From Planctomycetota bacterium (GTDB lineage Bacteria > Planctomycetota > Phycisphaerae > Phycisphaerales > UBA1924), in contig JAEYVB010000105.1 of assembly GCA_023429345.1 (NCBI GenBank), positions 1 to 5,334 of the forward strand: a stretch of 5,334 nucleotides of DNA. Reading direction: 5' to 3'. Positions 1 through 4,633 of this stretch are shown piece after piece (the first letter of the stretch is position 1; each line of letters starts with the position of its first letter). The position numbers and the translations under genes were made by a program. Below the pieces are notes generated by a model. It searched no databases and was not told the DNA's origin. It was given only the letters and a program-made list of their open reading frames with translations.

Positions 1-213
1 GTGCTGCTGTTCAGCTATTTCGCGTGGCGGCAGGAGCCGATCGGCCTCCTGGGGCAGGCCTCGGGGATCGTGATCTATTTCCGCAACCTGCGCCTGATCT
101 ACAAGCAGCGTCGCCGGCTCCTGAAGGTGGAGCGGCTGGGCGTGCAGGATGACCCAGCGCCCGAGCCGAGCCTCGAGACCGGGCATGGTCGCGAGCCCGG
201 GGCACGCGGGTGA
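1..213 (+). CDS. Lipid A biosynthesis N-terminal (LAB_N) domain-like small membrane protein, 3' part only
   Basis: The window opens inside this gene; the first codon (GTG) is probably an internal Val, and 70 codons remain before the TGA. Residues 4-36 read as a hydrophobic stretch with an Arg-Gln-Glu-Pro turn and the pattern GLLGQASGIVIYFRNLRLIY. That closely matches the second half of LAB_N domains, whose members usually show a Lys/Arg-Asp-Pro turn, an LGQ and an IYxRNLxLIY. LAB_N proteins are small, multi-helix inner-membrane proteins, often found near lipid A or glycosyltransferase genes; their own biochemical role is not well established. After the last helix comes a basic patch (KQRRRLLK) and then a Pro/Glu/Gly-rich tail that looks unstructured. 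The helical part fits the family well, but the 5' end and any operon partners lie outside the window. Confidence 0.75.
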   Translation: MLLFSYFAWRQEPIGLLGQASGIVIYFRNLRLIYKQRRRLLKVERLGVQDDPAPEPSLETGHGREPGARG

Positions 214-221
214 GCCGGGCT

Positions 222-239
222 GAAAGATCTGAGTCTTTC
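222..239 (+). repeat. Short hairpin/dyad in the spacer before the regulator gene
   Basis: GAAAGA (222-227) and TCTTTC (234-239) are perfect complements around a 6-base centre. A second small hairpin follows at 248-263, with GCAC and GTGC around TTTT. Neither is GC-rich or followed by a T-run, so they are unlikely to terminate the upstream gene. They could be protein-binding dyads, leader-RNA structure or chance. Confidence 0.25.
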
Positions 240-264
240 TGTGGCAAAGGCACTTTTGTGCTTC

Positions 265-270
265 TACCAT
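265..270 (+). promoter_or_regulatory. Candidate -10 element (TACCAT) of the regulator-ahcY unit
   Basis: TACCAT matches TATAAT at four of six positions, including the key first TA and last T. It would place the transcription start near 277, inside the palindrome at 267-285. A -35 box 17 bases upstream (TGGCAA, 242-247) is poor, so this is a weak prediction. Its main support is position: a repressor on the palindrome would block it. Confidence 0.25.
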
Positions 271-285
271 TCAGCCGCTGAATGG
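267..285. promoter_or_regulatory. Perfect 19-bp palindrome, putative operator of the ArsR/SahR-like regulator
   Basis: The arms CCATTCAGC (267-275) and GCTGAATGG (277-285) are exact reverse complements around a single central C. The core TTCA-N5-TGAA has the form of many ArsR-family operators. It lies directly at the 5' end of a winged-helix regulator gene and covers its ATG (282-284). Isolated GCTGAA half-sites also occur at 219-224 and 1270-1275, without a matching second arm. Autoregulatory binding is inferred from position and symmetry. The palindrome could instead act as an mRNA hairpin that hides the start codon. Confidence 0.6.
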
Positions 286-1265
286 ATGAAGGAACGAGGC
301 GAATCAGGACATCGGTGTCGACTTCGGAGCGGCTGGCCGCCCTCTCGGAGCCGGTGCGGCTGCGCCTGTTGAGGGTCCTGGAGGCGGAGGAGCTGTCCGT
401 CGGGGAGCTGGCCAGCGTGGTTCAAGCCCCCCAGAGCACCGTGAGCCGGCACCTGAAAGTCCTGAGCGACGGTGAATGGCTGGCGCGGCGGGCGTCGGGT
501 ACGGCCACACTGTACCGGATGGTGCTGGACGACCTGCCGCCAGCATCCAGGGCGCTGTGGGTAGCTATCCGGGGGCAACTGGGGGACTCGATCGACATCG
601 AGGAAGATGACCGGCGGCTGGCCGCGGTGCTGGCCGAGCGCCGCCTGGACACGCAGGCGTACTTCGGGCGGGTGGCGGGGGAATGGGACGAGGTCCGCGC
701 CCGGCTGTTCGGGCGTGATTTCACCGCGCGGGCGCTGCTGGGGCTGGTACCCCGGGACTGGGTGGTGGCGGACCTGGGGTGCGGGACCGGAAACGTTTCG
801 GAGCTGATGGCTCCCCGTGTCGAGCGGGTGATCGCGGTCGACCTGTCGGAGCCGATGCTGGAGGCGGCGCGGAAGCGGATGGAGGGGGCGGCGAACGTAG
901 AGTTCCGCACCGGAACGCTCGAGAACCTGCCGCTCGAGGATGCCAGCGTCGACGCGTCTGTGTGCGTGCTGGTGCTCCACCATGTGCCGGGTGACCAGGG
1001 GCCGACGGCGGCGCTCCGGGAGATGCGCAGGGTGCTGCGGAGCGCCCGCGGAGGCGGGGTGGCGTTGGTGGTCGACATGCTGGCCCACGACCGGGAGGAA
1101 TACCGCCACACGATGGGTCACGCGCATCTGGGATTCGGTGTGCGGGAGATCGAAGCAATGATGCGGGATGCCGGATTCCGCGATGTGGATGTGAGTGTGC
1201 TGCCGGGGGACCCCGAGGCCAAGGGGCCGGGGCTGCTGGCCGCGGTTGGACGGATTGGAAAATGA
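282..1265 (+). CDS. SahR-like transcriptional regulator: ArsR-type HTH fused to SAM-methyltransferase-fold domain
   Basis: The 327-residue protein has two parts. Residues 16-80 form an ArsR winged helix: the SEPVRLRLLRVL helix, the LSVGELA helix, a recognition helix at about Q51-L61 (STVSRHLKVL) and a wing to about M80. The metal-binding ELCVCEL motif of arsenic sensors is absent. Residues 140-325 are a class I methyltransferase fold: motif I DLGCGTGN at 164-171, an acidic residue (D187) in VIAVDLS that normally contacts the SAM ribose, and DASVCVLVLHHV at 224-235. This is the architecture of SahR, which in Proteobacteria represses SAM-cycle genes and responds to SAH. The adjacent ahcY makes that role likely. 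An in-frame TGA lies just before ATG 282, so no start further upstream is possible. GTG 315, with AGGA five bases before it, is a credible alternative that would leave the palindrome in the leader. An enzymatic methyltransferase role cannot be excluded. Confidence 0.9.
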   Translation: MDEGTRRIRTSVSTSERLAALSEPVRLRLLRVLEAEELSVGELASVVQAPQSTVSRHLKVLSDGEWLARRASGTATLYRMVLDDLPPASRALWVAIRGQLGDSIDIEEDDRRLAAVLAERRLDTQAYFGRVAGEWDEVRARLFGRDFTARALLGLVPRDWVVADLGCGTGNVSELMAPRVERVIAVDLSEPMLEAARKRMEGAANVEFRTGTLENLPLEDASVDASVCVLVLHHVPGDQGPTAALREMRRVLRSARGGGVALVVDMLAHDREEYRHTMGHAHLGFGVREIEAMMRDAGFRDVDVSVLPGDPEAKGPGLLAAVGRIGK

Positions 1266-1275
1266 CAACGCTGAA

Positions 1276-1310
1276 CCCCGGAGCGCCCGGACTTTCGGGT
1301 TTCTCCTGGG
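1276..1310 (+). repeat. Long imperfect hairpin in the regulator-ahcY spacer
   Basis: An outer stem pairs 1276-1283 (CCCCGGAG) with 1303-1310 (CTCCTGGG), with one mismatch. An inner stem pairs CCCG (1286-1289) with CGGG (1296-1299) around a 6-base loop, giving eleven Watson-Crick pairs in all. It ends 15 bases before the GGGAG ribosome binding site of ahcY. No T-run follows, so it is not a standard terminator. It might stabilise the downstream mRNA end, set relative expression of the two genes, or mean nothing in DNA this GC-rich. Confidence 0.4.
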
Positions 1311-1325
1311 TTCGATTTGCAGAAC

Positions 1326-1330
1326 GGGAG
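1326..1330 (+). promoter_or_regulatory. Ribosome binding site of ahcY (GGGAG)
   Basis: GGGAG lies eight bases before GTG 1339 and 17 before ATG 1348, so it decides the start in favour of GTG. It is the clearest Shine-Dalgarno sequence in the window; most other starts here lack one. Confidence 0.6.
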
Positions 1331-1338
1331 CAAGCACT

Positions 1339-2889
1339 GTGACGACGATGACGACTAAGCCTCGGACCGTGAAGACCTCGGGCGGGAATGGAACTCTGCG
1401 CGAGGGGGTGGACTTCAAGGTCCGCGACCTCTCCCTGGCGGAACTGGGCCGGAAGGAGATCCGCCTCGCCGAGGATGAGATGCCGGGGCTGATGGCCCTG
1501 CGGGCGAAGTACAAAGGGCAGAAACCCCTCGCGGGAGCACGCGTCGCCGGCTCGCTGCACATGACGGTGCAGACGGCGGTGCTGATCGAGACCCTCGTCA
1601 ACCTTGGGGCGGACGTCCGCTGGTGCTCGTGCAACATCTTCAGCACGCAGGACACGGCCGCGGCCGCCGTGGTCGTCGGGACCGCCGAGAGCGGCGGCAC
1701 GCCCTCGGAGCCCCGGGGCACCCCGGTCTTCGCGTGGAAGGGCGAGACGCTGGAGGAGTACTGGTGGTGCACGGAGCGGATCTTCGAGTTCGCCGAGGGC
1801 GGGCCCACGATGATCCTCGACGATGGCGGCGATGCCACGCTTCTGGTGCATAAGGGTGTCGAGTTCGAGAAGACCGGGAAGGTCCCGGCGTTCAACGCCG
1901 AGAACGATCCCGAGGAGTGGGGCGTGATCCTGGACGTCCTCCGTCGCAGCCTGAAGGAGACGCCCGGCCGCTTCACGAAGATCGCCTCGAGCATCAAGGG
2001 CGTCAGCGAGGAGACGACCACCGGCGTCCACCGTCTTTACGACATGGCCAGGGCGGGCACGCTGCTCTTCCCCGCGATCAACGTCAACGACAGCGTGACC
2101 AAGAGCAAGTTCGACAACATTTATGGGTGCCGGCACTCGCTGCTGGACGGCCTGAACCGCGCCACCGATGTGATGCTGAGCGGCAAGGTGGCGGTGGTGC
2201 TGGGCTACGGCGATGTGGGCAAGGGCTGCTGCCAGGCGCTCAAGGGCCAGGGCTGCCGCGTGATCGTGGCGGAGATCGACCCGATCTGCGCCCTGCAGGC
2301 GGCGATGGAGGGGTACCAGGTCCTGACGCTGGAGGATGTGGTCGAGACCGCGGACCTCTTCATCACGACGACCGGGAACAAGGACATCATCACCGCCAAG
2401 CACATGGCGCGGATGAAGGACAAGGCCATCGTCGGGAACATCGGCCACTTCGACAACGAGATCGACATGGCCGGGCTCAAGAAGGTCCCGGGAGTCAAGC
2501 ACATCAACATCAAGCCGCAGTACGACGAGTGGGTGTTCCCGGCCGGCGGCGGCAGGCCCGAGCACAGCGTGCTGGTGCTGGCCGAGGGAAGGCTCCTGAA
2601 CCTGGGCTGCGCGACGGGGCACCCGAGCTTCGTGATGTCCGCGAGCTTCACCAACCAGGTCATGGCGCAGCTCGACCTGTGGCTGAACGCGAGCGGGAAG
2701 CCGACGCTCTCCGGGTACACCTACAACACTGGCAAGGTGTACACGCTGCCCAAGAAGCTCGACGAGGAGGTCGCCCGCCTGCACCTGGCCAAGCTGGGCG
2801 TGAAGCTGACGAAACTGACGCCGGAGCAGGCCGCGTACATCGGCGTGCCGGTGGATGGTCCGTACAAGGCGGAGCACTACCGGTATTGA
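1339..2889 (+). CDS. ahcY: S-adenosylhomocysteine hydrolase (adenosylhomocysteinase)
   Basis: It reversibly hydrolyses SAH to adenosine and homocysteine with bound NAD, in the cytoplasm, and so relieves product inhibition of methyltransferases. All family hallmarks are present in the 516-residue protein: H74 in LHMTVQTA, STQD ending at D105, the DDGGD cluster at 161-165, E225 in SEETTTG, K255/D259/N260 in TKSKFDN, the NAD fold GYGDVGKG at 289-296 with E312 in AEIDP, H370 in IGHFDNEID, and the C-terminal K510 and Y514 in YKAEHYRY that reach into the neighbouring subunit. From E225 to H370 the spacing matches human AHCY exactly. Extra residues after STQD and before the KKLDE region make it longer than the animal enzyme; the former is the usual bacterial insertion. 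GTG 1339 is chosen because GGGAG lies eight bases upstream. ATG 1348 is possible but spaced 17 bases from it. It is probably co-transcribed with the SahR-like gene. Confidence 0.98.
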   Translation: MTTMTTKPRTVKTSGGNGTLREGVDFKVRDLSLAELGRKEIRLAEDEMPGLMALRAKYKGQKPLAGARVAGSLHMTVQTAVLIETLVNLGADVRWCSCNIFSTQDTAAAAVVVGTAESGGTPSEPRGTPVFAWKGETLEEYWWCTERIFEFAEGGPTMILDDGGDATLLVHKGVEFEKTGKVPAFNAENDPEEWGVILDVLRRSLKETPGRFTKIASSIKGVSEETTTGVHRLYDMARAGTLLFPAINVNDSVTKSKFDNIYGCRHSLLDGLNRATDVMLSGKVAVVLGYGDVGKGCCQALKGQGCRVIVAEIDPICALQAAMEGYQVLTLEDVVETADLFITTTGNKDIITAKHMARMKDKAIVGNIGHFDNEIDMAGLKKVPGVKHINIKPQYDEWVFPAGGGRPEHSVLVLAEGRLLNLGCATGHPSFVMSASFTNQVMAQLDLWLNASGKPTLSGYTYNTGKVYTLPKKLDEEVARLHLAKLGVKLTKLTPEQAAYIGVPVDGPYKAEHYRY

Positions 2890-2925
2890 GCCGCTATTGA
2901 GCGACCGCCAAGCGGAAATCGGACG

Positions 2926-2952
2926 AACCCCCGGCCCGAGCCGGGGGTTTTT
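2926..2952 (+). terminator. Intrinsic terminator after ahcY
   Basis: A perfect 10-bp stem, AACCCCCGGC (2926-2935) with GCCGGGGGTT (2940-2949), encloses a CCGA tetraloop and runs into five T's (2948-2952). It begins 36 bases after the ahcY stop and should end the regulator-ahcY transcript. The complementary strand has no T-run, so it acts in one direction only. Confidence 0.93.
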
Positions 2953-2957
2953 CGTGG

Positions 2958-2963
2958 TACAGT
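2958..2963 (+). promoter_or_regulatory. Candidate -10 element (TACAGT) for a leaderless peptidase transcript
   Basis: TACAGT lies six bases before ATG 2970, right after the ahcY terminator. That spacing would put the transcription start at or beside the ATG. No Shine-Dalgarno sequence precedes the ATG, which fits. No good -35 box is visible, since the terminator stem occupies that place. Confidence 0.25.
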
Positions 2964-2969
2964 TCTTGC

Positions 2970-3905
2970 ATGGGTCTTCGGGATATCTTCCGGCGTGGGG
3001 GCGGGACGCGGGCCGCCGCGATGGACCTGCCCTGCATTGAGCGAGGGCGGATCGGGCATCTGCTGCGGGTCGAGCACGGGCTGCCGCACATAGACTGGTG
3101 GGCGTTCGAGGCGTGGCGGCGGGTGGAGCCGGACGTGGACATCCGGGCGGTGGCCGCGGCGTGGATGGATGAGGTGCGGGATTCTCTCAGCGGTGAGTAC
3201 CGGCGGTGGCGGCACGTGTCGGTGGAAGGATTGGCGCCGGCGGACGGCGCGCTCGCCCAGGCGATGGCCGCGGCGGCGGACAAGTCTGTGAAGATAGTGC
3301 GGGCGGCGCTCTCCCGAGCGCTCGGCGATGTTCCGGCGCCGGACATCGGGCTGGTCGTCTTCGCGGGCAAGGACGAGTACATCTCGTTCACCGACTACTA
3401 CCACCCGGAGGAGGGGGAATGGGCAACTTCGGGAGGCTGCTACCTGAACGATGGTGAGGGATGCTTCCCGTTGATCGTGACGCACGCGGGCGCCAAGTGG
3501 GGCCTCGAGCAGACGATCGCGCACGAGATGACGCACCACCTGCTGCACGGCCGCGGATTGCCCCTCTGGGTGGAGGAGGGGTTTACGCAGATGATGGAAG
3601 AGCGGGTGACGGGGTACACCGGCTTCAAACTGGACCGCGAAATGCGTGACCGGCAGTTCGAGCGCTGGGAGGGTCGGCTGGACTCGTTCCTCTCGGGCGA
3701 AGGGTTCAGCTCCGGAGCGGAAGATGACCAGGAGCTTGCGTATCACCTCGCGGAATGGATTGCGCGGGCGGAGTTGTCGGAGCGGGCGGACGCGTACTTC
3801 CGATTCGTCCGCGACTGCCGCGAGAACGGGGCGGAGGCGAGCGCGCTCAAACACCTGGGGTGCGGGCTTGAGAAACTCGTAGCGAGGCGGCTGGGGCTGG
3901 AGTGA
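2970..3905 (+). CDS. Gluzincin-type HExxH metallopeptidase-like protein, function unknown
   Basis: This is a 311-residue protein of unrecognised specific function. Residues 185-205 carry HEMTHH followed by LWVEEGF. H185 and H189 with E203, 14 residues later, give the zinc-ligand pattern of gluzincins (HExxH...E), and E186 would be the catalytic base. The WxEEGFTQ form resembles the peptidase MA-like and DUF1570-like families that are frequent in planctomycetes. The N-terminus (MGLRDIFRRGGG) has no signal peptide, and no membrane helix is evident, so a cytoplasmic location is inferred. The region before the motif has an aromatic segment (FTDYYHP) and a possible substrate strand (SGGCYLND); the C-terminal part is helical and charged. 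ATG 2970 lacks a Shine-Dalgarno sequence. ATG 3021 (residue 18) is an alternative start. The gene sits alone between the ahcY terminator and a convergent gene, so context gives no substrate. Confidence 0.88.
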   Translation: MGLRDIFRRGGGTRAAAMDLPCIERGRIGHLLRVEHGLPHIDWWAFEAWRRVEPDVDIRAVAAAWMDEVRDSLSGEYRRWRHVSVEGLAPADGALAQAMAAAADKSVKIVRAALSRALGDVPAPDIGLVVFAGKDEYISFTDYYHPEEGEWATSGGCYLNDGEGCFPLIVTHAGAKWGLEQTIAHEMTHHLLHGRGLPLWVEEGFTQMMEERVTGYTGFKLDREMRDRQFERWEGRLDSFLSGEGFSSGAEDDQELAYHLAEWIARAELSERADAYFRFVRDCRENGAEASALKHLGCGLEKLVARRLGLE

Positions 3906-3927
3906 TCCGGTCAGAAGAGCGACCGGA
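3906..3927. terminator. Hairpin at the convergent gene ends, possible weak bidirectional terminator
   Basis: TCCGGTC (3906-3912) pairs perfectly with GACCGGA (3921-3927) around an 8-base loop. It starts one base after the peptidase stop and overlaps the stop and last codons of the minus-strand zinc-ribbon gene. There is no T-run on either strand, so factor-independent termination would be weak. Position at a convergent junction is the main support. Confidence 0.35.
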
Positions 3928-4159
3928 ACAGATAGAAGCCGATCGCCGGCAGCAGAAGGATCAGCACAATCCAGCACCCCGGGCGGCACGCGATGTCGGC
4001 GGCGCGGCGGCCGGGGAGGTCCGGCTGAGTCCCGGCGAGCTCCTTCCAGGAGGTTCTGAAGTCGCCGCCGCACTCGGGGCATTCGCGGGTGCGAAGTCCC
4101 TCGAGGGAGTACCCGCACAGGGGGCACCACGTGATATCGGTCGCCGGGGGCTCGGCCAT
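3911..4159 (-). CDS. Small zinc-ribbon protein with one C-terminal membrane helix
   Basis: The 82-residue protein opens with a zinc ribbon: C12-P-L-C15 and C27-P-E-C30, in the pattern WCPLCGYSLEGLRTRECPECG. Residues 62-82 (from CWIVLILLLPAIGF to the end) are one hydrophobic helix that ends in a short RSLF tail. It therefore looks like a membrane-anchored protein whose ribbon faces the cytoplasm, though orientation is inferred. CPxCGYxLxGL ribbons are very common in Phycisphaerae-type planctomycete genomes and have no assigned function known to me; the zinc site is probably structural. The start lies seven bases after the stop of the upstream DUF486 gene, with no clear ribosome binding site, so translation is probably coupled in a two-gene operon. 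Its 3' end faces the peptidase gene, with only five bases between the stop codons. Confidence 0.85.
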   Translation of the reverse strand: MAEPPATDITWCPLCGYSLEGLRTRECPECGGDFRTSWKELAGTQPDLPGRRAADIACRPGCWIVLILLLPAIGFYLFRSLF

Positions 4160-4166
4160 GGCAGGG

Positions 4167-4547
4167 TCACTTGCGTCCGGCGAAGGAGACCGCTACGGCC
4201 GCGAAGACAAGCAGAAACGCGACCGCGTCGTTTATGCGGGGCTTCTCGTTCATGATCAGGATGGCGAAGACGGTGAACACGAGCAGGGTGATCGCTTCCT
4301 GGAGGATCTTGAGCTGCGGAAGCGTGAAGGGTCCGCCGGACCCGAGATGGCCGGCGCGGTTGGGGGGGACCTGCAGGCAATACTCCGGCAGGGCGATGAG
4401 CCAGGAGATCCCGACGGCCATCCAGAGCGGCCAGTACTGCTTTGCGCTGTCGCCGGGCTGGCCGTGCTTGAGGTGGTAGTACCACGCCGTGGTCATGAAT
4501 ACGTTGGATCCGATCAGCAACAGTACTGTGGTGAGGGCCCGTTCCAT
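4167..4547 (-). CDS. DUF486 (DMT-superfamily-like) four-helix membrane protein
   Basis: The 126-residue protein shows the full DUF486 signature: LLLIGSNVFMTTAWYYHLK at the N-terminus, PLWMAVGISWLIALPEYCLQVPPNRAGH (41-67), LPQLKILQEAITLLVFTVFAIL (76-97) and a last helix ending in FAGRK. Four membrane segments are visible, at about 4-24, 40-58, 85-99 and 107-123. The family is grouped with drug/metabolite-type small transporters by fold, but no substrate is established. The length is close to the family norm, so the gene looks complete. No Shine-Dalgarno sequence precedes the ATG. A TACCCT hexamer lies seven bases upstream on the same strand (4555-4560), which would fit a leaderless transcript. 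It is the first gene of a minus-strand pair with the zinc-ribbon gene and is divergent from the serine hydrolase. Confidence 0.94.
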   Translation of the reverse strand: MERALTTVLLLIGSNVFMTTAWYYHLKHGQPGDSAKQYWPLWMAVGISWLIALPEYCLQVPPNRAGHLGSGGPFTLPQLKILQEAITLLVFTVFAILIMNEKPRINDAVAFLLVFAAVAVSFAGRK

Positions 4548-4595
4548 GGCCGCAAGGGTATCGGGGGAGCCGCCGGGGGCGGAACACCTGCGGCC
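4548..4595. repeat. Nested inverted repeat in the divergent intergenic region
   Basis: GGCCGC plus AGG (4548-4557, one bulged A) pairs with CCTGCGGCC (4587-4595). Inside lies CCGCC (4570-4574) with GGCGG (4578-4582). The repeat abuts the DUF486 start and lies upstream of the hydrolase start, where control of both genes would be expected. In sequence this rich in G and C, chance pairing is a serious alternative. Confidence 0.3.
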
Positions 4596-4633
4596 GCGGG
4601 TCGGGTAGCATGGGGCGGCCAGGCAGGCCCGGG

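Noticed and set aside
242..263. Sigma-54-type promoter (TGGCA and GGCAC...GTGC)
   Set aside because: The GG to GC spacing is nine bases rather than the required ten, and there is no activator context.
282..1265. Arsenic-related ArsR-ArsM fusion
   Set aside because: There is no ELCVCEL-type metal site in the HTH part, no evident conserved cysteine set of ArsM, and no arsenic genes nearby; ahcY is adjacent instead.
1280..1338. Possible SAH riboswitch before ahcY, because GGAGCGC (1280-1286) resembles its conserved core
   Set aside because: No complementary GCGCTCC-like strand or other conserved segments follow before the start; the hairpin present pairs differently.
264..2021. A 585-codon minus-strand open frame opposite the regulator and the first part of ahcY
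   Set aside because: Same shadow effect; no recognisable domain and full overlap with two well-supported genes.
721..2877. A 718-codon open frame on the minus strand opposite the regulator and ahcY
   Set aside because: The plus strand clearly encodes AhcY here. The antisense product is low-complexity Arg/Pro/His/Leu-rich sequence, as expected from GC-rich codon shadows.
2884..2902. Direct repeat TATTGAGC twice, 11 bases apart, at the ahcY stop
   Set aside because: Only eight bases long, one copy is within coding sequence, and no promoter pairing or other structure supports a role.
2877..4130. A 417-codon minus-strand open frame opposite the metallopeptidase gene
   Set aside because: Arg/Pro-rich shadow; the plus frame carries a HExxH motif with a correctly spaced third ligand.
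4606..4611. TAGCAT as a -10 box of the serine hydrolase gene
   Set aside because: Four of six matches but no recognisable -35 box; too weak to list as a feature.
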